64,000 bases of DNA from positions 1,857,533 to 1,921,532 of the forward strand of contig CM076260.1 in NCBI GenBank assembly GCA_038380795.1, read 5' to 3'. The notes beneath the pieces are model-generated. The model worked only from the letters and a program-made list of their open reading frames with translations. It ran no database searches and was not told the origin of the DNA. Each line of letters begins with the position of its first letter. Position 1 is the stretch's first letter. This document shows, piece by piece, positions 1-12,194 of this stretch. Made by a program: the position numbers and the translations under genes. The stretch is from Pyrocephalus nanus. Its lineage: Eukaryota > Chordata > Aves > Passeriformes > Tyrannidae.

Positions 1-384
1 CACCCATGGAGCAATCCCTTTGCCTTGGTTTTCTGGGAATAAAAAAGGCCTGTGAGGAGAGATTTGGAATAGCAGGGAACGGTGCTGATGAATGCTTTGG
101 CTGGGATTTGCCCCATCTCACTTCAGTCGCTCAACAATTGGCTTTCCTAATCAGAATTAATTAGTCAACAGATAATCAACAGATCCTAAAATCCACGAGG
201 TGATTCCCACCTGCAAGTTCCTGGCTCAGCTGATCCTCTAAGAGGTGACAGCTCAGGCTTGTTAGTTCTTAGGCCGTCGTGGTTTCTGAGATGAACTCGT
301 CCTTCCAAGCACTCAGGACAACTGGGAAAAGGAAACACCAAAGTCTGGGAGAGGGAGAGTTGCCCCATCAATGATTTGGAGCAA

Positions 385-580
385 TTTTGGGAACAGTTTC
401 TTCATGGGAAGGGTTGTAAACCACTGGAACACTCCCCACCCCTGGAAGTCTTCAAAAACACGTGGATGTGGCACCTGGGGATGTGATTTAAGGGTGAACT
501 CAGGGGTGGTGCTGGTTGATGGTTGGACTTGATGATCTTGAAGGTCTTTTCCAGCCTTAATGATGCTGGGATTTTGGCAT
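385..580 (+). mobile_element. CR1 LINE 3' fragment
   Basis: Contains the typical CR1 3' phrases: a CCACTGGAACACTCC-like segment, TGGAAGTCTTCAAAAACACG, and TTGGACTTGATGATCTTGAAGG followed by TCTTTTCCA. It is a 5'-truncated copy. Confidence 0.75.
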
Positions 581-2227
581 TCCCTCTGGAGTGGGAAATA
601 CTGAGGATTCCTGGGTGTTCTGGGGCTCTTCCCAACGCCCAGAAAGGTTCGGTTTTATCCCAGCTCTCTCACTCTGGGCTATGAGCAGGCAATAAGTTAC
701 AATTGCTGTGCATTCAATCCCCTTATCCTTAAAAACTGCTATTTATTGAATTTACTAGGAAATTCCTTAATCCCAGAAAAAAAAAAAACCAAACCAGGAA
801 CAGCCCATGATTTACCTCCTCCTAAATAACAAGTGCCAGCTCCCCACGTGGATCCGTGTGCTGCAATCCAGAGGGGGAGGTGGAGATTTAATTTCCTTCC
901 CACTAACACGATTGAAAAGATGGATTTGCCTTGTTCGGCATGAGGGGGAAATTCTGTTCCCAGCACAGCCCAATCCGTGTTTTCCTTGGAGTGTTTTCCT
1001 TGATTCTTCCACGCTCTTCCCTGGTTGCTTTCCAGCTGATTTGGCAGGAGCTGGAGGTCTCAGCTGAAGGGTCGTGGTAGGGGTAAAGCACTCGAGTCGT
1101 AGGGAGGGTAGAACTTCCATCATTCCAACAGCTGGAAGTCATCCCTCATCTTCCACAACCCCAGACAATTCCCGTGATTCCCTGGCAAAGCATCACAGAG
1201 CAGCTCAGGCCTTGGGATTTGTCCTGGGATTTTTCCAAATGATCCATGGAAAAGCTCCCACGAGGTCCAGCAGCCCTAGGAAGGATCCGAGCGAGCGTCT
1301 CCTCCACGGTCAGAATTCCAAGTGGGCATTTCGGAGGGAAGAAGAGAATAAAGCATCAGCAACAGGAAAACAGCTCGAGATCCCGAAGACCAGCAGCAAC
1401 ATTTTGTTTTCCCACTGCCAGGCAGAGAAGTTTCTGTCCTGCTGGGGTGAAGGACACTCTGGATCCTCCCCTCATTCCGAGTCGGATCCTTGGCTGGATG
1501 CAGGGATGTGCCAGGGCTGAGCCTCGAACACTGGGGATGCTGGAGGGAGGAGAAATAACGTGGGGATCAGATTAACTCAGGCAGAGAATTCACATTCTAA
1601 ACCTGTTTAGGTGCTCAGCCAATCCTTGGGGTTTTGGTGGCGTTTAATCCCTCGAACACCTTTGCAAATCTGGATTATTTCCCTCCCTCATCTCATTTCG
1701 GAGAAAAATCAGCGTCAATCAAAAACATCTTTACTTCTCCTGCCGCTTCCTGGCAATCTGCAGACGTTCCCTGGCAAAGCCCAGGTAAAGTTTACCTCGG
1801 GAAAAGCCTGGCAGAGTTCACAGAGGTCCTGGAGAGGTCACCGAAGGAATTAAGATGGGATTTGTCTCGCTCGGATGTGAACAAATTACATCGTTTTGCC
1901 TTGCAAATCGCCCCTGATCCAAATGCAATCCCTCAGGGATCATTTCCTCAGGAGTTTTTTTTACCAGGTGGTGTTTGTAGGGTGTTTGCTTCCCCTCTAA
2001 CCCTCTCCTCGTGCACGGAATTCCCTGCCATGCAGAGGGAATCGGGACGCAGCCGAGGCCGGACACGGCACATCCCGGCAGGCTCCAATTCCCTCCACCT
2101 TTCTGGCACCAGCAACGGTCACTGTGGGTGGCCACATCCCTGCAGGAATTCCCTGTGCTGTTCTGGCCAGGATGCATTTATGTCCTGCTTCCCACATGGA
2201 GAAAACTGTGTGTGTTTTCCTTAGGCC

Positions 2228-2460
2228 TCATTCATGGAATTGTTTAGGTTGGAAAATCGCTCCAAGATCACTGAGTTCAGCCGTTCCCTGAGCACTGCCA
2301 AGGCCACCACTGACCCGTGTCCCCAAGTGCCACATCCACAGGGATTTTAAATCCCCTCCAGGGATGGGAATCCACCACTGCCCTGGGCAGCTGTGCCAGG
2401 CCTGGACAGCCCTTTCCAGGAAGGAATTGTTCCCAATATCCAATCCAATTGTTCTCATTC
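2228..2460 (-). mobile_element. CR1 LINE fragment, minus strand
   Basis: The reverse complement reads as a CR1 3' end: GGTTGGAAAA at the left edge marks the 3' terminus, with CACATCCACAGGGATTTTAA and CCAGGGATGGGAATCCACCA inside. It is an old, 5'-truncated copy. Confidence 0.7.
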
Positions 2461-3129
2461 CCAGTGCTTTCCCCTTCAGCTGTGTTTAGATCCTTTCATC
2501 TCCCACGGGAGGATTTGTGGTCAGTCACTTCCTGCTCATGGAGATCAGCCTGTGGACCTGCTAAAAATGCTAAAAAATTCCAGGGAGATCCAGAGGGATG
2601 CTGGAGCTCTCCACGTGCTCCATCATCTCCCTTCTAGATGGGATCACCAATAATTACTGGACAATTGTAGGAGCTCTGCCCACTGCACCTCTGTGATCTC
2701 CCTAAAAATCCTAGCAGTGTCCCATCAGAATCCCATTTTCCTTCGGTCCCTCCAGGTTCTTCATCCTTCTGGCACAACCAAAAAAACCCCTCAGGGGTCG
2801 CAGATTTTAATCCTTATGGATTAAAACCATAATTAATTCGTTAAAACCCACTGAGAGGACATTCCCCCAAACCTCCACAAACGTTGGTGCTTCTCAGAGG
2901 TACCCAAAAGGCTTTTCCAGGGGGGCTGCAGACACTGAGGACCTTCAGGAGACGTGGAGAGCTTCCCAAGGCGAGCCCAGACTAAAACGGCACAAAATTC
3001 TTTGGAATTGGTGCCGTTCTGCATCCTTATTTTTTTGGGAGGCGTTCCCGGATCAGCTCCTTCCTCGGCTGTTCCCTGCCTGCTCCCTGCTGGAATTTGC
3101 TGAGGGCTCTGGTTCCAAACCCAGGCCTT

Positions 3130-4556
3130 GGGATGGAGCTCCCAGCCCAATCCATAAAATCACCCCAATCCATAAAAAAGGCTGCAAGGCTGACCCTGGT
3201 AACTCCAGGCCTGTCAGCCTGACCTCGGTGCCTGGCAGAGTTATGGAGCAGATCATCCTGAGTGCAATCACACAGAACCTACAGGATGGACAAGGGATCA
3301 GACCCAGCCAGCACGGGGTTAGGAGAGGCAGATCCTGTCTGACCAACCTGATCTCCTTTTACGATCAGGTGACCCAGCTGGTAGATGAGGGGAAGGCTGT
3401 GGATGTGTCTGTCTGGACTTCAGCAAAGCCTTTGACACTGTCTCCCATAATATACTCCTGAAAAAGCTGGCAGCCCATGGCCTGGACAGGGACACTCTGT
3501 GCTGGGTCAGGAACTGGCTGGAGGGCCCAGAGAGTGCTGGTGAACGGGGCTGATCCAGCTGGGATCCAGTCACCAGTGGTGTCCCCAGGGATCAGCGCTG
3601 GGCCCAGTCCTGTTTAACATCTTTATGGATGATCTGGATGAAGGGATTGAGTCCATCATCAGCAAATTTTCAGATGACACCAAGCTGGGAGGGAGTGTTG
3701 ACCTGCTGGAAGGCAGGAGGGCTCTGCAGAGGGATCTGGATAGACTGGAGAGTTGGGCTGATTCCAATGGAATGAAGTTCAACCAGGCCAAGTGCCAGGT
3801 CCTGCATTTTGGCCACAACAACCCCTGCAGCGCTACAGGCTGGGCACAGAGTGGCTGGAGAACAGCCAGGTGGAAAGAGACCTGGGGGTGCTGATTGACA
3901 GGAGGCTGAACATGAGCCAGAGTGTGCCCAGGTGGCCAAGAAGGCCAATGGATCCTGGCCTGCATCACGAACAGTGTGGCAGCAGGAGCAGGGCAGTGAT
4001 CCTTCCCCTGGAATCAGCACTGGTGAGGCCACACCTTGAGTGTTGTGTCCAGCTCTGGGCCCCTCAGCTCAGGAAGGACATTGAGGGGCTGGAGCAGGTC
4101 CAGAGAGGAGCAACCAGGCTGGGGAAGGGACTGGAGCACAAGTCCTGTGAGGACTTGGGGTTGTTTAGTCTGGAGAAGAGAAGGCTTAGAGGTGACCTCA
4201 TCACTCTCTTCAATTACCTGAAGGGAGGTTACAACCAGGTGGGGTTGGTCTCTTCTCCCAGGCAACCAACAACAGGACAAGGGGACATGGGCTCAAGCTC
4301 TGCCAGGGGAAGTTTAGATTAGATGTTAGATAGAAATTCTTTACAGAGAGGGTAATCAGGCATTGGAACGGCCTGCCCAGAGAGGTGGTGGATTCACCAT
4401 CCCTGGAGGTTTTTAAAAAGAGATTGGATGTGGCCCTTAGTGCCATGATATAGTAATTGGAGTTGGATCAGGGGTTGGACTTGATGATCTTGGAGGTCTT
4501 TTCCAACCCAATCTCTTCTATGATTCTATGATTCTATGATTCTATGATTCTATCCC
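3130..4556 (+). mobile_element. CR1 LINE, C-terminal ORF2 and 3' end (degenerate)
   Basis: This is the longest CR1 copy here, about 1.4 kb. Broken frames carry reverse-transcriptase remnants: VPGRVMEQIIL, SQHGVRRGRSCLTNLISFYD, and [20 protein letters not shown] followed by [11 protein letters not shown]. Beyond them is [20 protein letters not shown] from the end of ORF2. Frame changes near 3410-3620 and again near 3830 show it cannot make a protein. The 3' end shows GGACTTGATGATCTTGGAGG, TCTTTTCCAACCC and a short ATTCTATG tandem at about 4520-4553, diagnostic for CR1. It is 5'-truncated, as most avian copies are. Confidence 0.92.
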
Positions 4557-4799
4557 CAGCTCTGCCAGGCGGTGTTGGGGAGTTAAACCCCTGTGGGGCC
4601 CGTGCCAATGATCATTCCAAGGTAACAGTTGGGACAGGGGGGAGTTTGGGAAGTGCTGGATGGGACATCCCCGGCCCCAAGTTCTCTCTCAAATCCCTGT
4701 CACCTGCATTCCCACCATCCCTGCCAGTGTCACCTCCTTCCCTCTGGGCTCTAAAGTAACAGCTCTGCTGGTGACCAGGACAGCGGGATCGCTTGATCC

Positions 4800-5485
4800 C
4801 AGGCACAGACGTGGCTGGGGGATGATGGGATGGAGAGGATCCCTGAGCAGAAGGACCTGGGGGTGATGGTGGATGAAAAGCTCAACAATCTCCAGCTCGG
4901 AAACCCCCTCGTGTCCTGGGCTGATCCCACAGCAGGGGAGGGGGGGATTCTGCCCCTCTGCCCCCTCAGGTGAGACCCCACCTGCAGAGCTGCCCCCAGC
5001 CCTGGGGAACAACAGCACAAGGACGTGGAGCTCCTGGAGAGAGTCCAGAGGAGGCCACGGAGATGCTGCCAGGGCTGGAGCCCCTCTGCTCTGGAGCCAG
5101 GCTGGGAGAGCTGGGAATGGCCAGGCTGGAGAAGGGAAGGATCCAAGGAGAGCTTGGAGCCCCTTCCAGAGCCTGCAGGGGCTCCAGGAGAGCTGGAGAG
5201 AGATTTGGGACAAGGGCTGGAGGGACAGGACACAGGGAATGGCTTCCCACTGCCAGAGGGTTAGATGGGAGATTGGGAAGGAATTCCCAGCTGGGAGGGT
5301 GAGGAAGGGCTGGGCTGGAATTCCCAGAGAAGCTATGGCTGCCCCTGGATCCCTGGAGTGCCCAAGGCCAGGCTGGAGCCACCTGGGATAGTGGAAGGTG
5401 TTTCTTCCCATGGCAGGGGGCAGAACAAGATGATCTTCAAGGTCCTTTCCCACCCAAACCTTTCCACAATTCCACAATCCGGACA
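4800..5485 (+). mobile_element. CR1 LINE 3' part
   Basis: A second plus-strand copy adjoining the first. It runs from GACCTGGGGGTGATGGTGG (end of ORF2) through a TGGAGCTCCTGGAGAGAGTCC segment to GGTCCTTTCCCACCCAAACC. It is of a different subfamily from the 3130-4556 copy and has several indels. Confidence 0.8.
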
Positions 5486-6167
5486 TTGCCGGGCTCTAGA
5501 ACAGCCTCCCCACGGGACAGGACACCTCACTGACCTGGAGCTCTGCTCTCCATCCTGGTGGCATCTCCGCTCCCTCTCCGGCGGGGTTTTGGCACCGGAG
5601 CTCGGACGGGCGCCGGGCGAATCCCGGCGTTCCACCGGGAGCTCTGGGCCAGGGCCTTGGGGGGAAGATTCCCATCAGAGCCGTGAGCGGCCCAACTGGG
5701 ACGAGCTGGTGGCTTTGGAAGACACTCAGGATCTGCAGGAAGCCACATCTGGGGAGAGAAGACAACACCAACATCCCCAAAAGCTTCAGAGGGAGCGGAA
5801 GGCTTGGAATCCGCTGAGAACTTCCCTAAATTCTGCACATCCTACACATTTTATCCCTAGAAGGCACAAGCATGATGTGTTTTATTGGCCACTAGTGGCC
5901 TGTGCTGGGGGGATAAGTTCACCTGGAGGACAAAAGGACCCCATTAAAAACTGATGCCAGTAAAGCTGAACCCACATTGTTTAATTAAATAATTAATTTG
6001 TTAATTCTCCACAGCAATTCAGATGTTAATTCCCCAATTTACCCTCCCCAATTTTTTTCCCCCTTCCCCCGTGCACGTGGCTGTGACCGATCCCAGCCTT
6101 GCTTGGTGTTTGGAAGTGCCTCAGTGTAAAGGATGAAATGCATTTTAACAGAAGATCAAAATTAAGC

Positions 6168-6190
6168 AAATAATAATAATAATAATAATA
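6168..6190. repeat. (AAT)n microsatellite
   Basis: About seven units of AAT in a row. Confidence 0.9.
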
Positions 6191-6486
6191 TCTAATTATC
6201 ACAGTTTATTCCTTGAGGAAGATCCCCCAAGGTTCACAAAAACCCCACGGGTTATTCAGACCAACCCACGTGGGTTTCTCGGGCTGATAGAAATTAATTC
6301 GGTAAGAAAAGCGAACCGACATCCTCGTGTTGGGCCAGTAAAATTGAAACCAGGGTTTGCAGCAGATAAATGTCCACTGGGCAGGGCCACCTGTGGGTGC
6401 TGAGAGCCCTGGACCTTCATCTTCTGTCCATCAGAAATGTGATTTTTTTACTCCAAACACCAATTCTCTCCCCACTGCAGAGACAC

Positions 6487-6503
6487 GGGGGGGGGGGGGG
6501 GGG
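6487..6503. repeat. Poly-G run (17 nt)
   Basis: Seventeen consecutive G residues. Such runs are prone to sequencing error and to quadruplex formation. Confidence 0.9.
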
Positions 6504-6559
6504 TTCCTGTGCCTTCCTAGGAAGGAACGTGGCCCTTCATTCACAGCCCTAATTAACTT

Positions 6560-7250
6560 AATTCCTTGCAATTTACCAGCGCCTTGTAATTGAGCTCATT
6601 TACTTTCATTTATTCCAAATGAAGTGGTGGCGTTTTGCGCCCTCCCTGATCACAAACAGACTCCCAAACCTCCCGGCTTTTCCAGGGGGGAACTGATTCA
6701 CCCCGTGCAAACGTGGACGCAATTCCAGCACTTCACCACCACCTTAATGAGGGGTTTTTAGCCCGTTTTGGGGTGGTGTTGATGCCTCCTGAGCCGGGAG
6801 CTCCCTCTTAAGAACCCTTTTTCCATTCTTATTGTCGGCTGTAATTCACTTCATTTATTCTCACCTGCTTTCTGCACTTGAATCACCCATCTATTGAAGG
6901 GCTGCCTTTTAATTTGACTCGATGTTTGCCTGCCTTGGGCACTTATTCTTTCATCATGGTCTGTTTTGTTTTGTTTTGTTTTTTTTTCTTTAGTTCTGAG
7001 GATTTACTGAAAGATTTGCACATTAAGCCTCTTTTATTTGGACTTGATTAAATAAGAGCCTTTTCAAAGGTTTCCCAATGCTGCCTTAATAACAAATGGA
7101 AATTAATTTTGGATTATTCCTGGTGAATTATATATTTTTATATATATAAATATATTTATTTATTTTCTTTTTCTATGCATCAGCCTGGTGTAACCTTCAG
7201 CTTTATTGTTGTCATTAAAGGAGGTGTAGTGTGAGAATAAAAGGCCCAGC
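6560..7250. other. Unique AT-rich noncoding stretch
   Basis: No repeat or gene is visible. It has many TAATT and ATTA cores (TTAATTCC, TAATTGAG, GATTAAATAAG). Composition resembles vertebrate conserved noncoding elements, but conservation cannot be judged here. Confidence 0.35.
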
Positions 7251-7762
7251 TCTTCCAGTGGAACGAGGACAACTCTAAAATCAGGAGGAATAGGAGCCTT
7301 TGGAATCCCAGCCCGAGGTGCTTGTGCCTTCATTAACTCTGAAGAGCAAAACTTTGGTAAAATCTAGGGGGGAGGAAGAAATCAAATTAACTTATTTTAG
7401 GCCTGAACTGAGATTTTTTTGGTGTTTTTTTTTGCTCTTCAGGACTGCCAATAAAACAGCTTTAAATGTGAAAGGGGGAGATGTGGTGGGATGAATCCGT
7501 GGAGGGAATTCCACTGGAGAGTGGAAACTGTCTGAATAATTATAATTATCATTATTTATATCATTTAACAGTGACTGAATCCTTTTCCTTGCAAACAGGC
7601 AAACTCCATCCATGGAGTTTTCTGGAAGGCTGAGGCTTCCCGAGGCTCCTTCATCGGGAGCAGAGGGAGGGAGGGGCAGGGAACGAGGTCGCTGTCCCCT
7701 CCCCACCCTTGATTATTTACAAAGATATATTTATAAACACTTTTCCTTCCTTTCCTACCTGA

Positions 7763-8415
7763 AATAATTGGAATTCGTGGCTCTGGACCTGCAACTGGGC
7801 TGGGATGAGGGGTGAGGGAATACCAGGAATGTGCTGGGGGTGGCTGATTTTGGGGATGTCTGGGAGGATCCTGCTCCTTCTCAGGAGAAATGTTGCTTTC
7901 TGAGTCTTTCCACCCTTCCTATCCCTGATTTTGGACTCCCCCTGAGCTTTCCAGCATTCCTTCCAGGAGCCCAGAGACGCTGGGAGACACAACAGGGAAT
8001 TTGCTGCCTGAAAATTCCCTAATTCTGTCCCGTGGGATTGGAATGTGGAAGGGGAAGGAGATCCTTCAGAGGGGCTGATGGTTCAGAAACCTTCCCAGAG
8101 TCTGGATTTTACTCCTGATAGTGGAAAACTGGGGCAGCTGGTCACATCCCAGCGTGATTCCCTGAATTTCCACACTGGAATATTCCTGTCCTGCCCCTTG
8201 ATCGTGTTGGCTTTAATAAGAGCTGCATATAAATGTCCAAGCTGATAAATTCATGGACATCTCCAAGAGTCCTGTGGGAGCTCAAGAAGAGCTTGGACAA
8301 CGCTCTCAGGGACATTTGGGAATTCTGGGAATGTCCTGTGTGGGGCCAGGAGTTGGACTGGGTGATCCCGGTGGGTCCTTCCCAGCTCAGGACATTCCAT
8401 AATTCCCTGATTTTA
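7763..8415 (+). repeat. Left arm of a 0.65-kb inverted repeat
   Basis: The sequence is the near-perfect reverse complement of 9190-9840. For example, the 63-codon frame at 7831-8022 recurs intact on the minus strand at 9579-9770, and that at 8045-8245 recurs at 9356-9556 with one residue changed. The right end of this arm (about 8245-8410) is a plus-strand CR1 3' tail, with GGAGTTGGACTGGGTGATCC and GGTGGGTCCTTCCCAGCTCA. The rest is not recognised. Confidence 0.93.
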
Positions 8416-8753
8416 CAACCAGAAGCACTTCCCCAAGTGAAAACTTGCAGCTCAAATATTCCTGGGAGCGCAGGACACGGAGCCAGCTGATGGAATTCCG
8501 GGCTGGAGATACTTGCCGGGGCTTTGTCCCTCCGGAGCTGGTGGGATCCACGCGCCGCTCTCCTTTTCCTCTCGGCTGCCCTTCGGCTCAGGTCCGGGCT
8601 CTCCCCTCCTCCCTTCCTTCTCCTGCAGACACCAACACAACAGGATCAGGAAAAGCTCTGGAATTGCTTCCCTGGGATGGAGGAAAATAAAAAAAAAAAG
8701 GAAAATCCCTGGCGCTGTTGCCACCTGAGAAGCCACAGTTGAAGAGACCACGT

Positions 8754-9180
8754 TAAATCTAAATATATCTAAAATATCTAAATGTACAAATACATAGATT
8801 TAAAAACCATGTTCAATATATAAATACATGTAAATATATATTATGCAATTATATATAACTAGTTATATATATATATACTAGTTATATATATATATAGTTA
8901 TATATACTATATACTAGTTATAGTTATATATACTATATACTATATATACTTATATATACTATATACTAGTTATATATATATAACTAGTAGTTATATCTGA
9001 TTATATATTAAATCTAAATACATCTAAAATATCTAAATGTACAAATACATAAATTTAAAAACCATGTTCAATATATAAATATATTATAATATATAAATAA
9101 TGATATATAGCAATATAATTATATGTGATTACCTGTAATGAGATATTAAATATAAAGATATTCTAAATTATCTATCTAGA
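8754..9180. repeat. AT-rich core between the inverted-repeat arms
   Basis: TATATA-dominated sequence. Two direct copies of about 75 bp, at about 8754-8829 and 9007-9085, share TAAATGTACAAATACATA and TTTAAAAACCATGTTCAATA. The part between them is almost pure TA, with ACTAGT interruptions. Confidence 0.88.
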
Positions 9181-9189
9181 CAAATAAAT

Positions 9190-9840
9190 AAAATCAGGGA
9201 ATTATGGAATGTCCTGAGCTGGGAAGGACCCACCGGGATCACCCAGTCCAACTCCTGGCCCCGCCCAGGACATTCCCAGAATTCCCAAATGTCCCTGAGA
9301 GCGTTGTCCAAGCTCTTCTTGAGCTCCCACAGCCTTGGAGATGTCCATGAATTTATCAGCTTGGACATTTATATGCAGCTGTTATTAAAGCCAACACGAT
9401 CAAGGGGCAGGACAGGAATATTCCAGTGTGGAAATTCAGGGAATCACGCTGGGATGTGACCAGCTGCCCCAGTTTTCCACTATCAGGAGTAAAATCCAGA
9501 CTCTGGGAAGGTTTCTGAACCATCAGCCCCTCTGAAGGATCTCCTTCCCCTTCCACATTCCAATCCCACGGGACAGAATTAGGGAATTTTCAGGCAGCAA
9601 ATTCCCTGTTGTGTCTCCCAGCGTCTCTGGGCTCCTGGAAGGAATGCTGGAAAGCTCAGGGGGAGTCCAAAATCAGGGATAGGAAGGGTGGAAAGACTCA
9701 GAAAGCAACATTTCTCCTGAGAAGGAGCAGGATCCTCCCAGACATCCCCAAAATCAGCCACCCCCAGCACATTCCTGGTATTCCCTCACCCCTCATCCCA
9801 GCCCAGCTGCAGGTCCAGAGCCACGAATTCCAATTATTCC
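9190..9840 (-). repeat. Right arm of the 0.65-kb inverted repeat
   Basis: Reverse complement of 7763-8415, with few substitutions and a small indel near 9330, where CCACAGCCTTGG stands against CCACAGGACTCTTGG. Homology stops at about 9840, where the sequence changes to AAAGAAGAAATGGAGG. A minus-strand CR1 tail occupies about 9192-9355. Confidence 0.93.
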
Positions 9841-9939
9841 AAAGAAGAAATGGAGGCAAACTGCAGCCTGTTTACAAACACCGACAGCCAAGGGAGAAAA
9901 TTCAATCCAGAATATTCCATCCAGGAACAAACTGCTCGT

Positions 9940-10000
9940 CCTGGTGGGCCCTGGGTGGACTCGACCTTGAGGGTCTTTTCCATCCTAAAGCACCTTTAGA
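9940..10000 (+). mobile_element. CR1 3' tail remnant
   Basis: GGTGGACTCGACCTTGAGGG followed by TCTTTTCCATCC resembles a CR1 3' end. It is very short. Confidence 0.4.
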
Positions 10001-10723
10001 TAGAAAGGAGACCTGGCCTTGTGGTTGGAATTGATGGCATCAACCCCTCCCCCTGCAGCAGATCAGCAGATCCCCACCACAATCCCATTCCAAGGGGCTG
10101 GAAAACGCAGGGAACGAGGACGGATTTCTCCCCGGGATGGGAACGGCAGCTCCCTCACCGCCCAGCCCTCAACTCGGTGATTCTCACCCCCTTTTCCCAC
10201 CCCTTTCTCCTTTCCCCTCAGGAATAATTTACACCCCCAACGAGCCCAGCAGGCCCAGAGAAGTGGGAAGAGCGGGAGCCAAGCGTTGGGATTCCGGAGG
10301 GAAGGGATTCGGCCTCGTCCTTCTCACGCGAGCCCCTCTTTGTCAGGGCTGCCCACGGAACAATTAACGGCGGGTAATTATTTTCTCGTTGGGTAAACAC
10401 CCCGGGACAATATGCAAGTTGTTTTTTTTAGAGCCAGCCTACGTCCATAAATTATCCCACTGAATGAGTGCTGCCTTCCAGAAGCCCCTGGGAGAGGGGA
10501 GAGGGGAAGGAGGTTGAATTTTGGGCTGAGCTGTCGCCGTGAGAGGCAGCAGGGCCCTTTCTTGGGACACAGGGACACAGGGACACGGTCCTGGCAGGGA
10601 TCCAGGGCAGGGCTGGGATTGGAATCCATCGTTCACGATGAAGTGAGGGAGGCAAATCTTTTGGTTTCTCGGCAGCACAAGCCCCAGATTCCTCCCAGCA
10701 GAACCCAGGACCGAAAAAAGCCC

Positions 10724-10968
10724 CTCCTGGTCCCTTGGGGGCAGCTCAGAGTCCCACAGGACTCTTGGAGATGTCCATGAATTTATCAGGTTGGACATTT
10801 ATGTGCAGCTGTTATTAAAGCCAACACGATCAAGTGGCAGGACAGGAATATTCCAGTGTGGAAATTCAGGGAATCACGCTGGGATGTGACCAGCTGTCCC
10901 AGTTTTCCACTATCAGGAGTAAAATCCAGACTCCTGGTCCCTTGGGGGCAGCTCAGAGTCCCACAGGA
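10724..10968. repeat. 38-bp direct repeat flanking a third copy of the inverted-repeat sequence
   Basis: The 38 bp at 10724-10761 and at 10931-10968, beginning CTCCTGGTCCCTTGGGGGCA, are identical. Between them, 10762-10930 matches part of the right arm (about 9333-9500) in the same orientation. It carries several private differences: AGGTTGG for AGCTTGG, and TATGTGC for TATATGC. Confidence 0.85.
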
Positions 10969-11924
10969 ACATTTCCTCACTCACTTCACCCTCTCCCTTC
11001 CCCTTTGCAATGTTTCTTCGTGCCCAAAGAGACAAATCCTTGCTGATCTCTGGGAGGGGTTGTGGGGTTTTTTTTTTGGGGGGGAGGAAATAACAAAAAG
11101 CTACTGGGACAACCCAGGCAGAAAACAAACCAGAAACCACCCCCAGTGACAAACTGCAACACCGACAGGCACGGCCCAAACTCAGCTGAGGGATTTTGGT
11201 GACCCCTTCCCAGGCAATTTGCAATCCAGGCCCTGTCTGGGTCTCTCCTCTCCCACCTCACCACTCCCTGGGCTGTGCATCTGATCACTTCTGTTCTTAA
11301 TTTCACTGCACATTCTGGGGGATTCTCCATCCCATCTCCTTCATTCCACCCAATCTCCTCCAGTGGTTGCTGCCGCTCCATTTTTAGAGCATGGGCTCGT
11401 TACTTGCTGAGCGAGAAGCCAAGAAATCCATCAGAAAAGACAAAAAAACCCCCAAACCAGCTTTCAATTATCACCCAGGCTGCAGATGAACACCTCTCTG
11501 CCGTTTTCTGGGACACTCTGATGGTTCTTCTCCCCAGTGACACGAAGCACCAGCACCATCCAGGCCCAACCCTCCCCCAGCTGCTCCCCAGAAATCTGCT
11601 GGTTTCCTTTTTTCAAAGCTGAACGGCCAATTAGGGCTTTGTAGCCCAAATAATATGTCTTGTGTTACCATTTATAGGACTCCCTTCATCTCCACTCCCC
11701 TGTGGAACTGAGAATTCACTGTAGCTTGTTCCACTTGCCATGTTCCACTTTTTTTTTTTTTTGTTCTGGCTGAGCAGGGAGAAGTTCTGAGCTGGGAATT
11801 CTCAGCAGGGCTGTTCTGATGCTGCCAGGGAAGGGACCACGTGGAGAAAGACTTGTCCCAAAAGGACAAGGAAGAAAGAGGTGACAAATCTTTGTCATCA
11901 CAGGTGGCAGACAGTGATGGGACA

Positions 11925-12172
11925 AGGGGGGGGACAGTTTTAAACCAAAAAAGGAGAGATTTAGATGAGATATTAGGAAGGAATTCTTGGCTGGGATGGA
12001 TTTCCCAGAGAAGCTGTGGCTGCCCCTGAATCCCTGGAAGTGTCCAAAGGCCAGGTTGGACGGGGCTTGGAAAAACCTGGGACAGTGGGAGGTGTCCCTG
12101 CCCGTGGAACTGGATGAGTTTTAAGGTCCTTTCCAACTCAAACCATCCTGTGATTCTGTGGAACAAGAGGAT
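11925..12172 (+). mobile_element. CR1 LINE 3' fragment
   Basis: Shows CCCAGAGAAGCTGTGGCTGC, GGAAGTGTCCAAAGGCCAGG and GGTCCTTTCCAACTCAAACC, then TGTGATTCTGTGG. A TTTTTTTTTTTTTG tract (about 11749-11762) lies upstream. Confidence 0.85.
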
Positions 12173-12194
12173 CTTTAAATTCCCTCCCCACACC

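Noticed and set aside
3228..4322. Reverse-transcriptase-like frames as a possible functional gene
   Set aside because: They are pieces of a 5'-truncated CR1 LINE in several frames, with a CR1 3' tail. The element is dead.
5836..5965. Possible second LTR, because ACCCCATTAAAAA resembles the end of the solo LTR
   Set aside because: Similarity is limited to about a dozen bases. No TATA, paired ends or target duplication could be found.
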